DNA of 57,037 nucleotides, taken from the NCBI GenBank assembly GCA_947624775.1, contig CANQLT010000003.1, positions 1 through 57,037 on the forward strand. The letters run 5' to 3'. The DNA is from an uncultured Monoglobus sp. GTDB taxonomy: Bacteria > Bacillota > Clostridia > Monoglobales > Monoglobaceae. Position 1 is the stretch's first letter. Every line of letters begins with the position of its first letter. Below the pieces are notes generated by a model. The model was not told the origin of the DNA. It worked only from the letters and a program-made list of their open reading frames with translations, and searched no databases. This document shows positions 37,852 to 47,757 of the stretch, piece by piece. The position numbers and the translations under genes were made by a program.

Positions 37852-38871
37852 ATGGTAGTAATCTTAAAACCGAAAACAAGCGAGGATGACGTAACAAAAA
37901 TCATATCATACATCGAGGACATGGGTCTTGACGTTATGATAAACAAGGGTGTTGACTGCACCGTGCTGGGTCTCTTGGGCGACACCAGCCGCATCGACCC
38001 CGACACGCTGATGCTCAACGTGCATGTCGACCGCGTTATGCGCATAGCGGAGCCGTTCAAAAAGGCCAGCCGTAAGTTCCATCCCGAGCCGACCGAAATA
38101 AAGGTCGGAAACGCGGTGATAGGAAAAGAGGGCACATTCACGGTCATAGCGGGTCCGTGCAGCGTCGAGACTGAGGAGCAGATCATACACGTCGCCGAAA
38201 GCGTCAAAAAGAGCGGAGCGGCTCTGCTGAGAGGCGGAGCGTTCAAGCCCAGGACTTCGCCCTATTCGTTCCAGGGACTTGAGCTCGAGGGTCTGCGTCT
38301 GCTCAAAGAGGCGAGAGCCAAAACAGGTCTGCCCATCGTGACCGAGATCATGTCTCCGAAAATGGTAGAGGTTTTCGAAAAAGACGTTGACGTGATACAG
38401 GTGGGCGCCAGAAACATGCAGAACTTTGATCTGCTCAAAGAACTGGGCAAGACGTCAAAGCCCATTCTTTTAAAGCGCGGTCTTTCGGCCACGATCGAGG
38501 AGTGGCTGATGTCCGCCGAGTACATTCTGGCCGAGGGCAATCCAAACGTCATTCTGTGCGAGCGCGGCATCAGGACCTTTGAGACATACACCAGAAACAC
38601 TCTTGACCTGAGCGCGATCCCCGCGGTGAAGCGCCTCAGCCACCTTCCCGTTATCGTAGATCCGTCACATTCGGCGGGCATGAGCTGGATGGTGGAGCCT
38701 CTGTCGCTGGCGGCGATGGCGGTGGGAGCCGACGGACTTATAATAGAAGTTCACAACAACCCCGCCAAGGCGTGGTGCGACGGCGCTCAGTCGCTGAACG
38801 AGACGCAGTTTGACAATCTTATGAAAAAAATGCGCGCCATAGGCAAGCATGTTGACAAGGAAATCGTGTGA
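37852..38871 (+). CDS. aroF: DAHP synthase (3-deoxy-7-phosphoheptulonate synthase)
   Basis: 339 aa, the first enzyme of the shikimate pathway, joining PEP and erythrose 4-phosphate. The N-terminal 75 residues (VVILKPKTSEDDV start) form a ferredoxin-like regulatory domain as in the Thermotoga/Geobacillus class. The barrel follows, with AGPCSVE, RGGAFKPRTSPYSFQG, KRGLSATIEEW, DPSHSAG. The chosen ATG follows GGAGGAAATAAA. The N-terminal domain usually binds Phe or Tyr for feedback, complementing the upstream attenuator. First gene of a nine-gene operon. Confidence 0.95.
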   Translation: MVVILKPKTSEDDVTKIISYIEDMGLDVMINKGVDCTVLGLLGDTSRIDPDTLMLNVHVDRVMRIAEPFKKASRKFHPEPTEIKVGNAVIGKEGTFTVIAGPCSVETEEQIIHVAESVKKSGAALLRGGAFKPRTSPYSFQGLELEGLRLLKEARAKTGLPIVTEIMSPKMVEVFEKDVDVIQVGARNMQNFDLLKELGKTSKPILLKRGLSATIEEWLMSAEYILAEGNPNVILCERGIRTFETYTRNTLDLSAIPAVKRLSHLPVIVDPSHSAGMSWMVEPLSLAAMAVGADGLIIEVHNNPAKAWCDGAQSLNETQFDNLMKKMRAIGKHVDKEIV

Positions 38872-38885
38872 TACGGGTGATAAAA

Positions 38886-39746
38886 ATGGAAAGTGATTTT
38901 AAAGTCGCGGTAATTGGTCTGGGCTTGATCGGCGGCTCGCTGGCATACGCGCTGAGAGGATTCAGACGCGCCCTGATCACGGGCTGTGACATAAACCCAA
39001 AAACCCGCGCCGCGGCGCTTAAAAACAAGGCGGTGAGCGAGGTTTACGATAACGCGGGCGACGCGATCGAGGGGGCCGATCTGGTGGTGTTCTGCACCTA
39101 TCCCGACAGTATAGGCGGGCTGATCGACGAGAACCGTGCCAGGTTCAAAAAGGGCGCCGTGGTTTCCGAAGTGTGCGGCGTAAAGAGCGGAGTCTCGAGG
39201 CGTATCCGCGCGGCTCTGCCCGATGGCGTCGATTATGTCGGAGGCCACCCGATGGCGGGCAAGGAGGTCGACGGTTTTGAGAACGCCTCGTCCGAGCTGT
39301 TCTGGATGAGCGGATTTATAATAACGCCCGATAAAAATTCAAAGGAAAGCAGCATAGCGCTTTTGCGGGAGATGGCGAAATATATTGGCGCAACCCGCAT
39401 AGCAATGGCGGATCCCGACGAGCATGACCGCGTGATCGCCTACACCAGCGACCTTATGCACGTGGCGGCGTCGGCGCTATGCCTCGACTATCCGCCCGAA
39501 ATGAACCGCGCCTACACTGCGGGCGCGTTCCGCGACTGCACCAGAGTGGCGCGGATAAACGGCGAACTGTGGAGCTCGCTGTTTATTTCAAACAAGAAAA
39601 ATGTGGTGAGCGAGATCGACCGTCTGATAGGCAGCCTTGAAAAGATACGCGTCCTTGTTGAAAAGGCCGACCGCGAGAATCTCGAAAAGCTGCTCAACAC
39701 TGTCTGCGAAAACAAGATAACCATGCAGGAAAAGGAGCCTGAATAA
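38886..39746 (+). CDS. tyrA: Prephenate dehydrogenase
   Basis: 286 aa, converts prephenate to 4-hydroxyphenylpyruvate in the Tyr branch. Rossmann motif VIGLGLIGGSLAYAL, then GGHPMAGKEVDGF and the catalytic-domain motif HDRVIAYTSDLMHVAA. ATG 38886 is preferred over GTG 38868 because GGGTGAT precedes it at good spacing; the GTG would overlap aroF. No C-terminal ACT domain is present, so feedback control by Tyr is not obvious. Confidence 0.93.
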   Translation: MESDFKVAVIGLGLIGGSLAYALRGFRRALITGCDINPKTRAAALKNKAVSEVYDNAGDAIEGADLVVFCTYPDSIGGLIDENRARFKKGAVVSEVCGVKSGVSRRIRAALPDGVDYVGGHPMAGKEVDGFENASSELFWMSGFIITPDKNSKESSIALLREMAKYIGATRIAMADPDEHDRVIAYTSDLMHVAASALCLDYPPEMNRAYTAGAFRDCTRVARINGELWSSLFISNKKNVVSEIDRLIGSLEKIRVLVEKADRENLEKLLNTVCENKITMQEKEPE

Positions 39747-39747
39747 T

Positions 39748-40803
39748 ATGGAAAAACTGAGAGTAAACATTTCCAAAAGAGAGTACGATATAATTATCGA
39801 CAAAGACATATTAAAGAACACCGCGGACTACATCAAAGAGGTGTTCGGAGGCGGAAAGATCGCCGTTGTCACTGACTCCAACGTGGGCCCGATGTACGCC
39901 GGCACCGTGATAAACAGCCTTAAAAGCGGCGGCTTTGAAACCGAGCTCATCACGATCCCCGCGGGAGAGAAGAGCAAAAGTGAAAAATATCTGTTTGAGC
40001 TCTATGACAGGATGCTCTCGTTCGGCCTGACGCGCTCCGACTTGATAATCGCCCTGGGCGGCGGCGTTGTGGGCGATCTGACAGGCTACGCGGCGGCGAG
40101 TCTGCTGCGCGGAGTGCCCTATGTTCAGATACCGACCACTCTGCTGGCGCAGGTGGATTCCAGCGTGGGCGGCAAGGTTGCCATAGATCTGCCGAGAGGC
40201 AAAAATCTTGTGGGCGCGTTCAACCAGCCCAAGATGGTCATAATCGACACCGAGTGTTTAAAGACACTCTCCCCCCGCGTTTTAAGCGACGGAATGGCCG
40301 AGGTCATAAAATACGGCGCCATAAAAGACAAGGCTTTGTTTGAGCTTTTGGAAAATATAAAAAACACAAAAGAATTGTTTGCAAAAATAGATAAAATAGT
40401 ATATAATTGTTGTGATATAAAAAGACAGGTAGTAGAGGAGGATGAGTTCGACAAGGGCGGACGCATGATACTCAACTTCGGCCACACCTTCGGCCACGCC
40501 ATCGAGAAGCAGTACAACTATGAGACATACACTCACGGCGAGGCTGTGGGCGTGGGCATGCGTATGGCGTGCGAGTACGGCGAGCGTCTGGGGCTGACCC
40601 CCGTGGGCACCGCCGAGAGAATGACGAAAATCCTTGAAAACTACAGTCTGCCGACAAATATTGAGATAAGCAAGCAGCAGCTCAGTGACGCGGCTGCCGT
40701 TGACAAAAAGGGCGAGGGCGCCAATATCAATCTGATATTGCTGAGCGGCATAGGCGATGTGCTTATAAAAAAATTCAGAAAAGACGAGTTTTTGAACATT
40801 TAA
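39748..40803 (+). CDS. aroB: 3-dehydroquinate synthase
   Basis: 351 aa. NAD-binding ALGGGVVGDLTGYAAASLLRG, the substrate site QIPTTLLAQVDSSVGGKVAID, metal ligands in GHTFGHAIEK and THGEAVGVGM. It starts 1 bp after the tyrA stop. The stretch around 40340-40440 is markedly more AT-rich than its surroundings and contains a promoter-like TTTGCA/TATAAT pair; it still encodes an ordinary helical part of AroB. Confidence 0.96.
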   Translation: MEKLRVNISKREYDIIIDKDILKNTADYIKEVFGGGKIAVVTDSNVGPMYAGTVINSLKSGGFETELITIPAGEKSKSEKYLFELYDRMLSFGLTRSDLIIALGGGVVGDLTGYAAASLLRGVPYVQIPTTLLAQVDSSVGGKVAIDLPRGKNLVGAFNQPKMVIIDTECLKTLSPRVLSDGMAEVIKYGAIKDKALFELLENIKNTKELFAKIDKIVYNCCDIKRQVVEEDEFDKGGRMILNFGHTFGHAIEKQYNYETYTHGEAVGVGMRMACEYGERLGLTPVGTAERMTKILENYSLPTNIEISKQQLSDAAAVDKKGEGANINLILLSGIGDVLIKKFRKDEFLNI

Positions 40804-40833
40804 TTATACTATTTAACTTTTTTGGAGGATGTT

Positions 40834-42102
40834 ATGGAAGATATTAAAGTAATACGTCCGAGTATGCTTCGGGGCACCGTGTCGGTGCCGCCGTCCAAGA
40901 GCGTGGCTCATCGGGCGATTATTGCTGCGGCTCTGAGCGGCGATGACTGCGTTATCGAAAACGTGGTTATGTCTGACGACATAACCGCCACCGTGGGCTG
41001 TATGCGCGCCTTGGGCGCAAAGTGCCGCGTCAACACTAAGAGCATGACGGTGAGCATTTCGGGTAAAAAGACATATAAAGTAAAAAACATGATAACTCTC
41101 GATTGCTTCGAGAGCGGCTCGACGCTGCGGTTCCTTATGCCGCTGGCGCTGGGCAGAGGCGTGCCGGTCAAGTTTATCGGCCGCGGACGGCTGATGAAGC
41201 GGCCCCAGACGCCTTACTTCAATATTTTCCGCGAGAAAGGGATAAAGCTCAAAACGGGCGATGATTATATAATCCTGGACGGAAAGCTCGAGAGCGGAAG
41301 CTACGGCCTGGCGGGCAATGTCAGCTCACAGTTTATAACAGGCCTGCTGTTCGCGCTGCCGCTGCTTGAGGGCGACAGCGAGATAGTCGTGTCGGGCGAG
41401 TGCGAGAGCAAGGGTTATATCGACCTGACGATCGACATTCTCAAAAAATTCGGTATCGAGATCGAAAATTATAAATACAAGCTGTTCCGCGTAAAGGGCG
41501 GTCAGAAATACAAAGGCTGCGGCGAACTCAAGGTCGAGGCGGATTATTCGCAGGCCGCGTTTTTTCTGGTGGCGGACGCCATCGGCTGCAATGTGGAGTG
41601 TATGAATTTAAACCCCGACAGCCTTCAGGGCGATCGCGCCATAATCGACATAATCAAGAGCGCGGGCGGCAGGATAGTCAAGGGCCCCAACGGCGGGCTT
41701 ATGGCGAAAAAGACAGCCGTTATGCACGGCATCACGATAGACGCCCGCGACATACCCGATCTGGTGCCGATTTCCGCGGTGCTTTGCTCGTTCCTCGTCG
41801 GCGAGAGCCGTATCATAAACGCGGGACGGCTGAGGCTCAAGGAGAGTGACAGGCTCAAGGCGGTATCCACCGAGCTTTCGCGGCTGGGCGTTGATATCCG
41901 CGAGACCGCGGACGGCCTTATCATAAACGGCCGCGACCTGCTGGAGAGCAACGTCTGCTCGTCGTGGAACGACCACCGCATTGCGATGGCGATCGCGATT
42001 GCCGCGTGCCGCTCGGAGGGCGAGGTCAGCATAACCGGCGCCGAGCAGGCGGTCAGAAAGTCGTATCCCGACTTTTTTAAGGTATACGACAGACTGGTTT
42101 GA
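40834..42102 (+). CDS. aroA: EPSP synthase (3-phosphoshikimate 1-carboxyvinyltransferase)
   Basis: 422 aa from ATG 40834 (GGAGG five bases upstream). Shikimate-phosphate site PPSKSVAHRAIIAAAL, the PEP region ESGSTLRFLMPLALG, RLKESDRL and the C-terminal NDHRIAMA. In the PEP-site loop the usual N-x-G-T is replaced by E-S-G-S-T, a variant seen in Clostridia-type enzymes. It catalyses the sixth pathway step, producing EPSP. Confidence 0.95.
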   Translation: MEDIKVIRPSMLRGTVSVPPSKSVAHRAIIAAALSGDDCVIENVVMSDDITATVGCMRALGAKCRVNTKSMTVSISGKKTYKVKNMITLDCFESGSTLRFLMPLALGRGVPVKFIGRGRLMKRPQTPYFNIFREKGIKLKTGDDYIILDGKLESGSYGLAGNVSSQFITGLLFALPLLEGDSEIVVSGECESKGYIDLTIDILKKFGIEIENYKYKLFRVKGGQKYKGCGELKVEADYSQAAFFLVADAIGCNVECMNLNPDSLQGDRAIIDIIKSAGGRIVKGPNGGLMAKKTAVMHGITIDARDIPDLVPISAVLCSFLVGESRIINAGRLRLKESDRLKAVSTELSRLGVDIRETADGLIINGRDLLESNVCSSWNDHRIAMAIAIAACRSEGEVSITGAEQAVRKSYPDFFKVYDRLV

Positions 42103-42131
42103 TTTAGTATAAAACATATTCGGAGGACGGT

Positions 42132-43205
42132 ATGAACATATTCGGAAGAAATATAAGGCTCAGCATTTTCGGCGAGTCGCACGGGCTCGGTATAGGCGTC
42201 GTGATAGACGGCCTGCCGGGCGGTATAAAGCTGGACCTTGGCAGGATAGAGGCCGAGATGGAGCGGCGCTCTCCGGGGCGGAGCAGCATCTCCACCTCCC
42301 GCCGAGAGGCCGACAAGGTGGAGATCATGTCGGGCTTTGTGAACGGCATGACGACTGGCACGCCGATAGCCGGAGTTATCAGAAATACCAACACGATATC
42401 AAAGCACTATGAAAAAGACCTGATGCGCCCCGGACACGCGGACTACACCGCCTATGTTAAGTACGGCGAGAACCGAGACTACCGCGGCGGAGGCCACTTT
42501 TCGGCCAGAATAACCGCGCCGCTGGTGTTCGCCGGAGCCGTGGCGAAGCAGGTGCTTGAGGCCGAGGGCGTGAGCGTGGGCGCTCATATTCTGCGCATAG
42601 CCGACGTGTGGGACGAGCCTTTTGATCTCGCGAACGTTTCGGCCGCCGATCTGGCGGAAGTCTCAAAAAAAGATTTTCCCGTTATTGATGACAAAAAAGG
42701 AGAGCAGATGCGCGAGCGCATACTGGCCGCGAAGAATGACCTGAACTCGGTGGGCGGCATCGTGGAGTGTGCGGCAGTCGGTATGCCCGCGGGAAAAGGC
42801 GAGCCGTTTTTCGGCTCGATCGAGAGCCGTCTGTCGGCTATGCTGTATTCGGTGCCCGCGGTAAAGGCGGTCATGTTCGGCGCCGGAGCGGACTTTGCAG
42901 GAATGACAGGAAAAGAGGCCAACGACGAGTTTTATGTTGAAAACGGAGTTGTTAAAACCTACACCAACAACAACGGCGGCATAAACGGCGGCATAACCAA
43001 CGGAATGCCGATCGTGTTCCGAGCGGTTCTCAAGCCTACCCCGTCGATCGCCCAAAAGCAGAGGACGGTCAATATTGAGAAGATGGAGAACGCCGAGATC
43101 GAGATACACGGCAGGCACGACCCGTGTGTCGTTCATCGCGGAGCCGTGGTGATAGAGAACGCGGCGGCGGCCGCGTTGCTGGATTTGTTATACGACAGAT
43201 TTTAG
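42132..43205 (+). CDS. aroC: Chorismate synthase
   Basis: 357 aa, FMN-dependent, produces chorismate. Signatures: [28 protein letters not shown]-like start, [12 protein letters not shown], the region [20 protein letters not shown] and [16 protein letters not shown] at 42132 after CGGAGGA. It is 29 bp after aroA and in the same transcript. A flavin reductase is not encoded nearby. Confidence 0.95.
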   Translation: MNIFGRNIRLSIFGESHGLGIGVVIDGLPGGIKLDLGRIEAEMERRSPGRSSISTSRREADKVEIMSGFVNGMTTGTPIAGVIRNTNTISKHYEKDLMRPGHADYTAYVKYGENRDYRGGGHFSARITAPLVFAGAVAKQVLEAEGVSVGAHILRIADVWDEPFDLANVSAADLAEVSKKDFPVIDDKKGEQMRERILAAKNDLNSVGGIVECAAVGMPAGKGEPFFGSIESRLSAMLYSVPAVKAVMFGAGADFAGMTGKEANDEFYVENGVVKTYTNNNGGINGGITNGMPIVFRAVLKPTPSIAQKQRTVNIEKMENAEIEIHGRHDPCVVHRGAVVIENAAAAALLDLLYDRF

Positions 43206-43216
43206 GATGTGAAAAA

Positions 43217-44395
43217 ATGGACAAAGAACAAATAAATAATAAAGAAATCGAATACGACACAAAGCTTGACGAGCTCCGCGCGGAGATCGACAAGATCGAC
43301 TCCGAGCTCCTGCCGCTGTTTTTGCGGCGCATGGAGCTGAGCAGCGGCGTGGCCGACTACAAGCGGAGCGTGGGCAAGGCCGTCCTTGATTCGGAGCGCG
43401 AGAAACAGGTTCTGATGAGCAAGATGGACCTTGTGGAGGGCAAGCGCCAAAAGAACGAGGTATACGAGTTCTACGCTGCGATAATGTCGATTAGCCGCGA
43501 GCGCCAGACCAGAGAGCTTGTGGGCTGCAACCGCACCATGGTCGAGGATCTGCTCGACCCCAAGTCCCCGATCAAAGATCCAAAGATCGTGTTCTACGGC
43601 GCCGGCGGCTCGTACACCGAGCAGGCGGCGATGAAATATTTCGGCGCGGACTCAAAGCGCAGCAGCGTGCCGACCTTCGACAGCGCATTTTCGGAGCTTG
43701 AGAGCGGAAACGCCGACTACGCGGTGCTGCCCATCGAGAACTCATATACAGGCACAATAGCCGACGTTATCGATCTACTTGCCAAATACGGTTATTTCAT
43801 CACGGGCGAGGTCGATGTGCCGATACGCCATTGTCTGCTGGGCGTTCCCGGAGCCGAGCTTTCGGATATAAAAACCGTGTATTCCCACGAGCAGGGCATA
43901 ATGCAGAGCCGCGAGTTTTTAAAGACCTTGGGCGAAGTTGAGCTCAAGGAGTATTACAGCACGTCGCAGAGCGCGCAAAAGGTGGCGACAGACGGCGACA
44001 AGAGCAAGGCCGCCATCGCGGGACGGCAGAACGCCGAGCTGTACGGGCTCAAGGTTCTGGCGGAGGACATAAACAACAGCGCCAAAAACACCACGCGTTT
44101 TATAATCGTCTCAAAAAATCTGGAGATAGACGAGAGCTGCGACAAGATCAGCGCCGCGTTCACTCTGCCCCACCAGAGCGGCGAGCTGCACAGAATACTG
44201 GCGTGCTTTGCACGGGGCGACCTGAATCTGGTAAAGCTGGAGTCACGCCCGCTCTATGACAGGAATTTCGAGTACATGTTTTTTGTGGATTACTGCGGGA
44301 ACCTGCTTGACGGTCACGTGCGCCGCGTCACTAACAACGTTATCGAGGGCACGGGCGAGTTCAAGCTGCTGGGAAACTACAAGCTGAAAGAATAA
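43217..44395 (+). CDS. pheA: Bifunctional chorismate mutase-prephenate dehydratase
   Basis: 392 aa. Chorismate mutase domain (about residues 15-95, LRAEIDKIDSELLPLFLRRM), prephenate dehydratase domain (about 115-295, YGAGGSYTEQAAMKYF, LPIENSYTGTIADV, KNTTRFIIVSKN), C-terminal ACT domain (about 308-385) with the Phe-binding ESRP. The chosen ATG lies 11 bp after the aroC stop. An open reading frame extends further upstream within aroC but lacks homology. It feeds the Phe branch and is feedback-controlled by Phe through ESRP. Confidence 0.95.
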   Translation: MDKEQINNKEIEYDTKLDELRAEIDKIDSELLPLFLRRMELSSGVADYKRSVGKAVLDSEREKQVLMSKMDLVEGKRQKNEVYEFYAAIMSISRERQTRELVGCNRTMVEDLLDPKSPIKDPKIVFYGAGGSYTEQAAMKYFGADSKRSSVPTFDSAFSELESGNADYAVLPIENSYTGTIADVIDLLAKYGYFITGEVDVPIRHCLLGVPGAELSDIKTVYSHEQGIMQSREFLKTLGEVELKEYYSTSQSAQKVATDGDKSKAAIAGRQNAELYGLKVLAEDINNSAKNTTRFIIVSKNLEIDESCDKISAAFTLPHQSGELHRILACFARGDLNLVKLESRPLYDRNFEYMFFVDYCGNLLDGHVRRVTNNVIEGTGEFKLLGNYKLKE

Positions 44396-44407
44396 GAGGT
44401 ATTATAT

Positions 44408-44923
44408 ATGAACGTTTTGCTTATCGGAATGCCGGGATGCGGCAAGTCGGCTTTCGGCAAGGCCGCGGCGGACAGCCTGAACCTTGAGTTCATGGACACC
44501 GACGCGGAGATCGAGCGCCGCGAGGGCCCGATACCCGATATTTTTGCCGAGCGCGGCGAGGAGGAGTTCCGAAAGATCGAGACCGAGGCGCTGCGCGATT
44601 GCCTACGCGGCGACGATCGGATAATTTCGACCGGCGGCGGCATAGTCACCCGCGATGAGAACATCAAAATAATGAAAGACTCGGGCGCGGCTGTTATATT
44701 TATCGACCGTCCGCTTGAGCTTATCGCCGGGGATATCGACACCTCGGGCAGACCGCTGCTCAAAGATAACGCGGAGCGGCTCAAAACGCTGTATAAAGAG
44801 CGGTACGACAAATACAGAGAGGCGGCGACCGCCCTTGTCATAAACGACGGGACTTTCGCCTCCGCCCTCGGCGAAGTCCTGCGCCTAATTAGAAACACCG
44901 TCAGGAAAGGAGAAATATTATGA
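44408..44923 (+). CDS. aroK: Shikimate kinase
   Basis: 171 aa, phosphorylates shikimate. Walker A GMPGCGKSAFGKA, the shikimate-binding Asp in FMDTDAEIERR, Arg/Gly loop ISTGGGIVTRDEN. Standard length. It overlaps aroQ by 4 bp (ATGA). Confidence 0.95.
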   Translation: MNVLLIGMPGCGKSAFGKAAADSLNLEFMDTDAEIERREGPIPDIFAERGEEEFRKIETEALRDCLRGDDRIISTGGGIVTRDENIKIMKDSGAAVIFIDRPLELIAGDIDTSGRPLLKDNAERLKTLYKERYDKYREAATALVINDGTFASALGEVLRLIRNTVRKGEIL

Positions 44924-45360
44924 AGATCATGGTAATAAACGGGCCGAATATTAATATGCTGGGCATTCGCGAGCCCGACGTGTACGGAAACACCGGCTAT
45001 CAACAGCTTGAAAAAATGATCGAGGACCACGCTGCGGAGCGCGGCTGCGAGGCGGTCGTGCTGCAGAGCAACGGCGAGGGCGAGATCATCGACTTCATCC
45101 ATCACGCTCTTGCGAATTTCGACGGCATAGTGATAAATCCCGGCGCCTACACCCACTACAGCTACGCGATACTTGACGCGCTCAAGGCGGTAAACCTGCC
45201 CGCGGTGGAGGTCCACATCAGCAACATCCACAAGCGCGAGGAATTTCGGCATAGATCGGTGACCGCGGCGGGCTGCGTCGGACAGATATGCGGCCTCGGC
45301 CTTAGGGGCTATCTGCTGGCGATCGACTATCTTCTTGATGAGGTGAAAACCGATGAGTGA
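44920..45360 (+). CDS. aroQ: Type II 3-dehydroquinate dehydratase
   Basis: 146 aa, dodecameric type II enzyme. NGPNINMLGIREPDVYG at the N-terminus carries the catalytic Tyr; QSNGEGEIID and the His in EVHISNIHKREEFRH complete the site. It overlaps aroK by 4 bp and aroE by 8 bp, so the three are tightly coupled. Confidence 0.95.
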   Translation: MKIMVINGPNINMLGIREPDVYGNTGYQQLEKMIEDHAAERGCEAVVLQSNGEGEIIDFIHHALANFDGIVINPGAYTHYSYAILDALKAVNLPAVEVHISNIHKREEFRHRSVTAAGCVGQICGLGLRGYLLAIDYLLDEVKTDE

Positions 45361-46225
45361 TAAAATAAAGCTTAATGTTATCGGCGACCCGATCGAGCAC
45401 AGCAAGTCGCCGATAGTTCACGGCCTGGTGTTTGACGCGCTGGGCCTTGAGTGCGACTATACCCGCGTGCTCGTGAAAAAGGGCGGCCTTTCGGAATATA
45501 TCGAATCGGCAATCGAGAGCGGCGTCAGAGGCTTTAATCTCACCATGCCGCACAAGGTCGACATAATCCCGTATCTCAAGGAAATCGACAGCGACGCCGA
45601 GTTGTTCGGCGCGGTCAACACGGTCAAGATAAAGGACGGCGAGCTCTACGGCTACAACACCGACGCCCGCGGCTTTGTGCTGTCGCTCGAGCAAAACGGC
45701 GTCGACGCCGAGGGCAAAAGCATTGTCATTCTCGGCGCGGGCGGAGTTGTGTCAACTTTGGCGCTCAAGCTGACCGACATGGGCGCGGGCAGGATCGCGG
45801 TCATGAACCGCACGGTTCAAAAGGCCGAGGCGGTCTGCGAAAAGATACGCAGTTACCAAAAGGACGGCAGGGCTCGGAGCGGCTGCGAGCTTATATCGGG
45901 CGGCACCGACGAGGCGGCGAAATATCTGCCCGACTGCGACATTTTAATAAACGCCACCCCTCTCGGCATGAGCGGCGTGGGCGCGGACTACGACGACCTG
46001 TCTTTCACGGACGGCCTGAACCCCTCCGCGGCGGTGTGCGACCTTATATACAGCCCGCCCAAAACAAAGTTTTTGTCATACGCCGAGGCGCGCGGACATA
46101 AAATAATAAACGGCCGCGGAATGCTCATCGGCCAGGCGATACTGGCGGACGAGATATACCTTGAAAAACAACTGGACATCGGCGGACTGTACGAAAAGCT
46201 CACAAGCGGAGATTATACAATTTAG
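45353..46225 (+). CDS. aroE: Shikimate dehydrogenase
   Basis: 290 aa, reduces 3-dehydroshikimate using NADPH. Substrate motifs GDPIEHSKSPIVH and NLTMPHKVDI, YNTDARGF, the Rossmann loop VILGAGGVVSTLALKL and INATPLGMSG. Last gene of the aromatic operon. No strong terminator follows. Confidence 0.95.
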   Translation: MSDKIKLNVIGDPIEHSKSPIVHGLVFDALGLECDYTRVLVKKGGLSEYIESAIESGVRGFNLTMPHKVDIIPYLKEIDSDAELFGAVNTVKIKDGELYGYNTDARGFVLSLEQNGVDAEGKSIVILGAGGVVSTLALKLTDMGAGRIAVMNRTVQKAEAVCEKIRSYQKDGRARSGCELISGGTDEAAKYLPDCDILINATPLGMSGVGADYDDLSFTDGLNPSAAVCDLIYSPPKTKFLSYAEARGHKIINGRGMLIGQAILADEIYLEKQLDIGGLYEKLTSGDYTI

Positions 46226-46251
46226 ACAAAAAATTTATTAAAAACATAGCG

Positions 46252-46362
46252 AATCGGTCGTAATAATAAAATAACATCTTGTTTACAAAATATTCATATT
46301 TTGTTTATAAATTTTTAATAATTTGGGTCTATAACAGTATTTAGAAAAAATTACCGACCGAT
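46252..46362 (+). promoter_or_regulatory. Candidate operator and promoter before the GT2 gene
   Basis: A 20-bp hyphenated palindrome, ACAAAATAT TC ATATTTTGT, lies at 46285-46304. It overlaps a possible promoter, TTTACA (46283-46288), 18-bp spacer, TATAAA. Wider arms AATCGGTCG (46252-46260) and CGACCGATT (about 46354-46362) flank the region. A repressor site is inferred; no regulator is encoded next to it. Confidence 0.4.
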
Positions 46363-46446
46363 TTGATATTCGGTGGATTTAAAAAATTATTGGGCTTTGA
46401 CGGAAAGGAACCCCAAAACGGCGCGTTTTGGGAAAAAGGAGATCTT

Positions 46447-47697
46447 ATGGAAGCGATTATTGTATTTAACGCGGTGATTTCGATTTTGTTCACCATGTGT
46501 TACGCCTACCAGTTCTTTTATCTGTTTGTCGGTCTTTTCAAGGGCGAGCAGAAATTCAAGGCAAAGACGCAGCACAAGTTCGCGGCGGTCATATCCGCCA
46601 GAAACGAAAGAGACGTTATAGGCAACCTGATTTCCAGCATAAAGAACCAGAACTATCCGAAAGATAAGCTCGACGTGTTCGTTATCGCGGACAACTGCAC
46701 CGACGACACCGCCGAGGTCGCGAGACAGGCGGGCGCGATCGTGTACGAGCGTTTCAACAAGGCTCAGGTCGGCAAGGGCTACGCTCTCGACTGGCTGTTT
46801 GATATAATCAAGAAGGAACACGCGGACGCCGGCTACGAGGGATATATGATCTTTGATGCCGACAACGTGCTTGACAAAAACTACGTCAAAGAGATGAACA
46901 AGGTGTTCGACAACGGCTACGACTGCCTGACGAGCTACAGGAATTCCAAGAACTTTGACGACAACTGGATTTCCGCGGGATACTCTATCTGGTTCCTGCG
47001 CGAGGCCAGGTACCTCAACAATTCCAGAATGCAGCTGGGAACCAGCTGCGCGGTTTCCGGAACCGGATTTCTGGTAAGCTCCAAGATAATCGAGCAGAAC
47101 GGCGGATGGATACACCACCTGCTCACCGAGGATATCGAGTTTACCTGCGACTCGGTTTCAAAGGGCATCAAGATAGGATACGCCGCAAAAGCCATGCTCT
47201 ACGACGAGCAGCCCACCACCTTTAAGCAGTCGTACACCCAGAGACTGCGCTGGGCGAAAGGCTTTTATCAGGTGTTCGCCCACTACGGCGGAAAGCTCTT
47301 GCGCGGCATATTTAAGGGCAGCTTTTCCTGCTTTGACCTTTTGATGACGGTAATGCCCGCCATGCTGATGACGCTGCTGAGCGTTATTATAAACGCGGCG
47401 GCCATACCCGTGGCACTCGCGGCCAACGCGCCCGAGGCGGGAGCGCTGATACATGCGCTTGTCCAGACCCTTGTGAACTTCTACGGACTGTTCTTTATCC
47501 TCGGCGCAATGACGATGATAACCGAGTGGCACAACGTAAACTGCGTCTGGTACAAAAAGATATTCTATCTTTTCCTGTTCCCGATATTCCAGTTCACCTA
47601 CGTGCCCATCGCGATCGCGGCGCTGTTCAAGAAGGTTGAGTGGAAACCCATCAAGCACAGCGTGGTAAAGACCTTAGAGGAAGTAAACAAAGCGTAA
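46447..47697 (+). CDS. Membrane-bound family 2 glycosyltransferase
   Basis: 416 aa from ATG 46447 with AAAGGAG upstream; an earlier in-frame ATG at 46363 is less likely. N-terminal helix, then AVISARNERDVIGNL, the UDP-sugar Asp residues in VIADNCTDD and FDADNVLD, the acceptor region TEDIEFTC, QRLRW (the QxxRW signature of processive enzymes), and two to four C-terminal helices. It resembles hyaluronan/N-acetylglucosamine-type synthases, so an exopolysaccharide product is possible. Sugar not predictable. Confidence 0.9.
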   Translation: MEAIIVFNAVISILFTMCYAYQFFYLFVGLFKGEQKFKAKTQHKFAAVISARNERDVIGNLISSIKNQNYPKDKLDVFVIADNCTDDTAEVARQAGAIVYERFNKAQVGKGYALDWLFDIIKKEHADAGYEGYMIFDADNVLDKNYVKEMNKVFDNGYDCLTSYRNSKNFDDNWISAGYSIWFLREARYLNNSRMQLGTSCAVSGTGFLVSSKIIEQNGGWIHHLLTEDIEFTCDSVSKGIKIGYAAKAMLYDEQPTTFKQSYTQRLRWAKGFYQVFAHYGGKLLRGIFKGSFSCFDLLMTVMPAMLMTLLSVIINAAAIPVALAANAPEAGALIHALVQTLVNFYGLFFILGAMTMITEWHNVNCVWYKKIFYLFLFPIFQFTYVPIAIAALFKKVEWKPIKHSVVKTLEEVNKA

Positions 47698-47710
47698 AAT
47701 CAATAATATA

Positions 47711-47736
47711 AAAGAGCGGCTCGCCCGCTCTTTTTT
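47711..47736 (+). terminator. Terminator of the GT2 gene
   Basis: AAAGAGCGG (47711-47719) pairs with CCGCTCTTT (47725-47733) around CTCGC, followed by a T-run. Convergent hicB stops at 47758. Confidence 0.88.
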
Positions 47737-47757
47737 GATGCTCCAAAGTATATAAGA

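Noticed and set aside
40340-40440. Promoter-like TTTGCA/TATAAT in the AT-rich part of aroB
   Set aside because: Spacing is 18 bp with a weak -35, and the stretch encodes a normal part of AroB; kept only as a remote internal promoter candidate.
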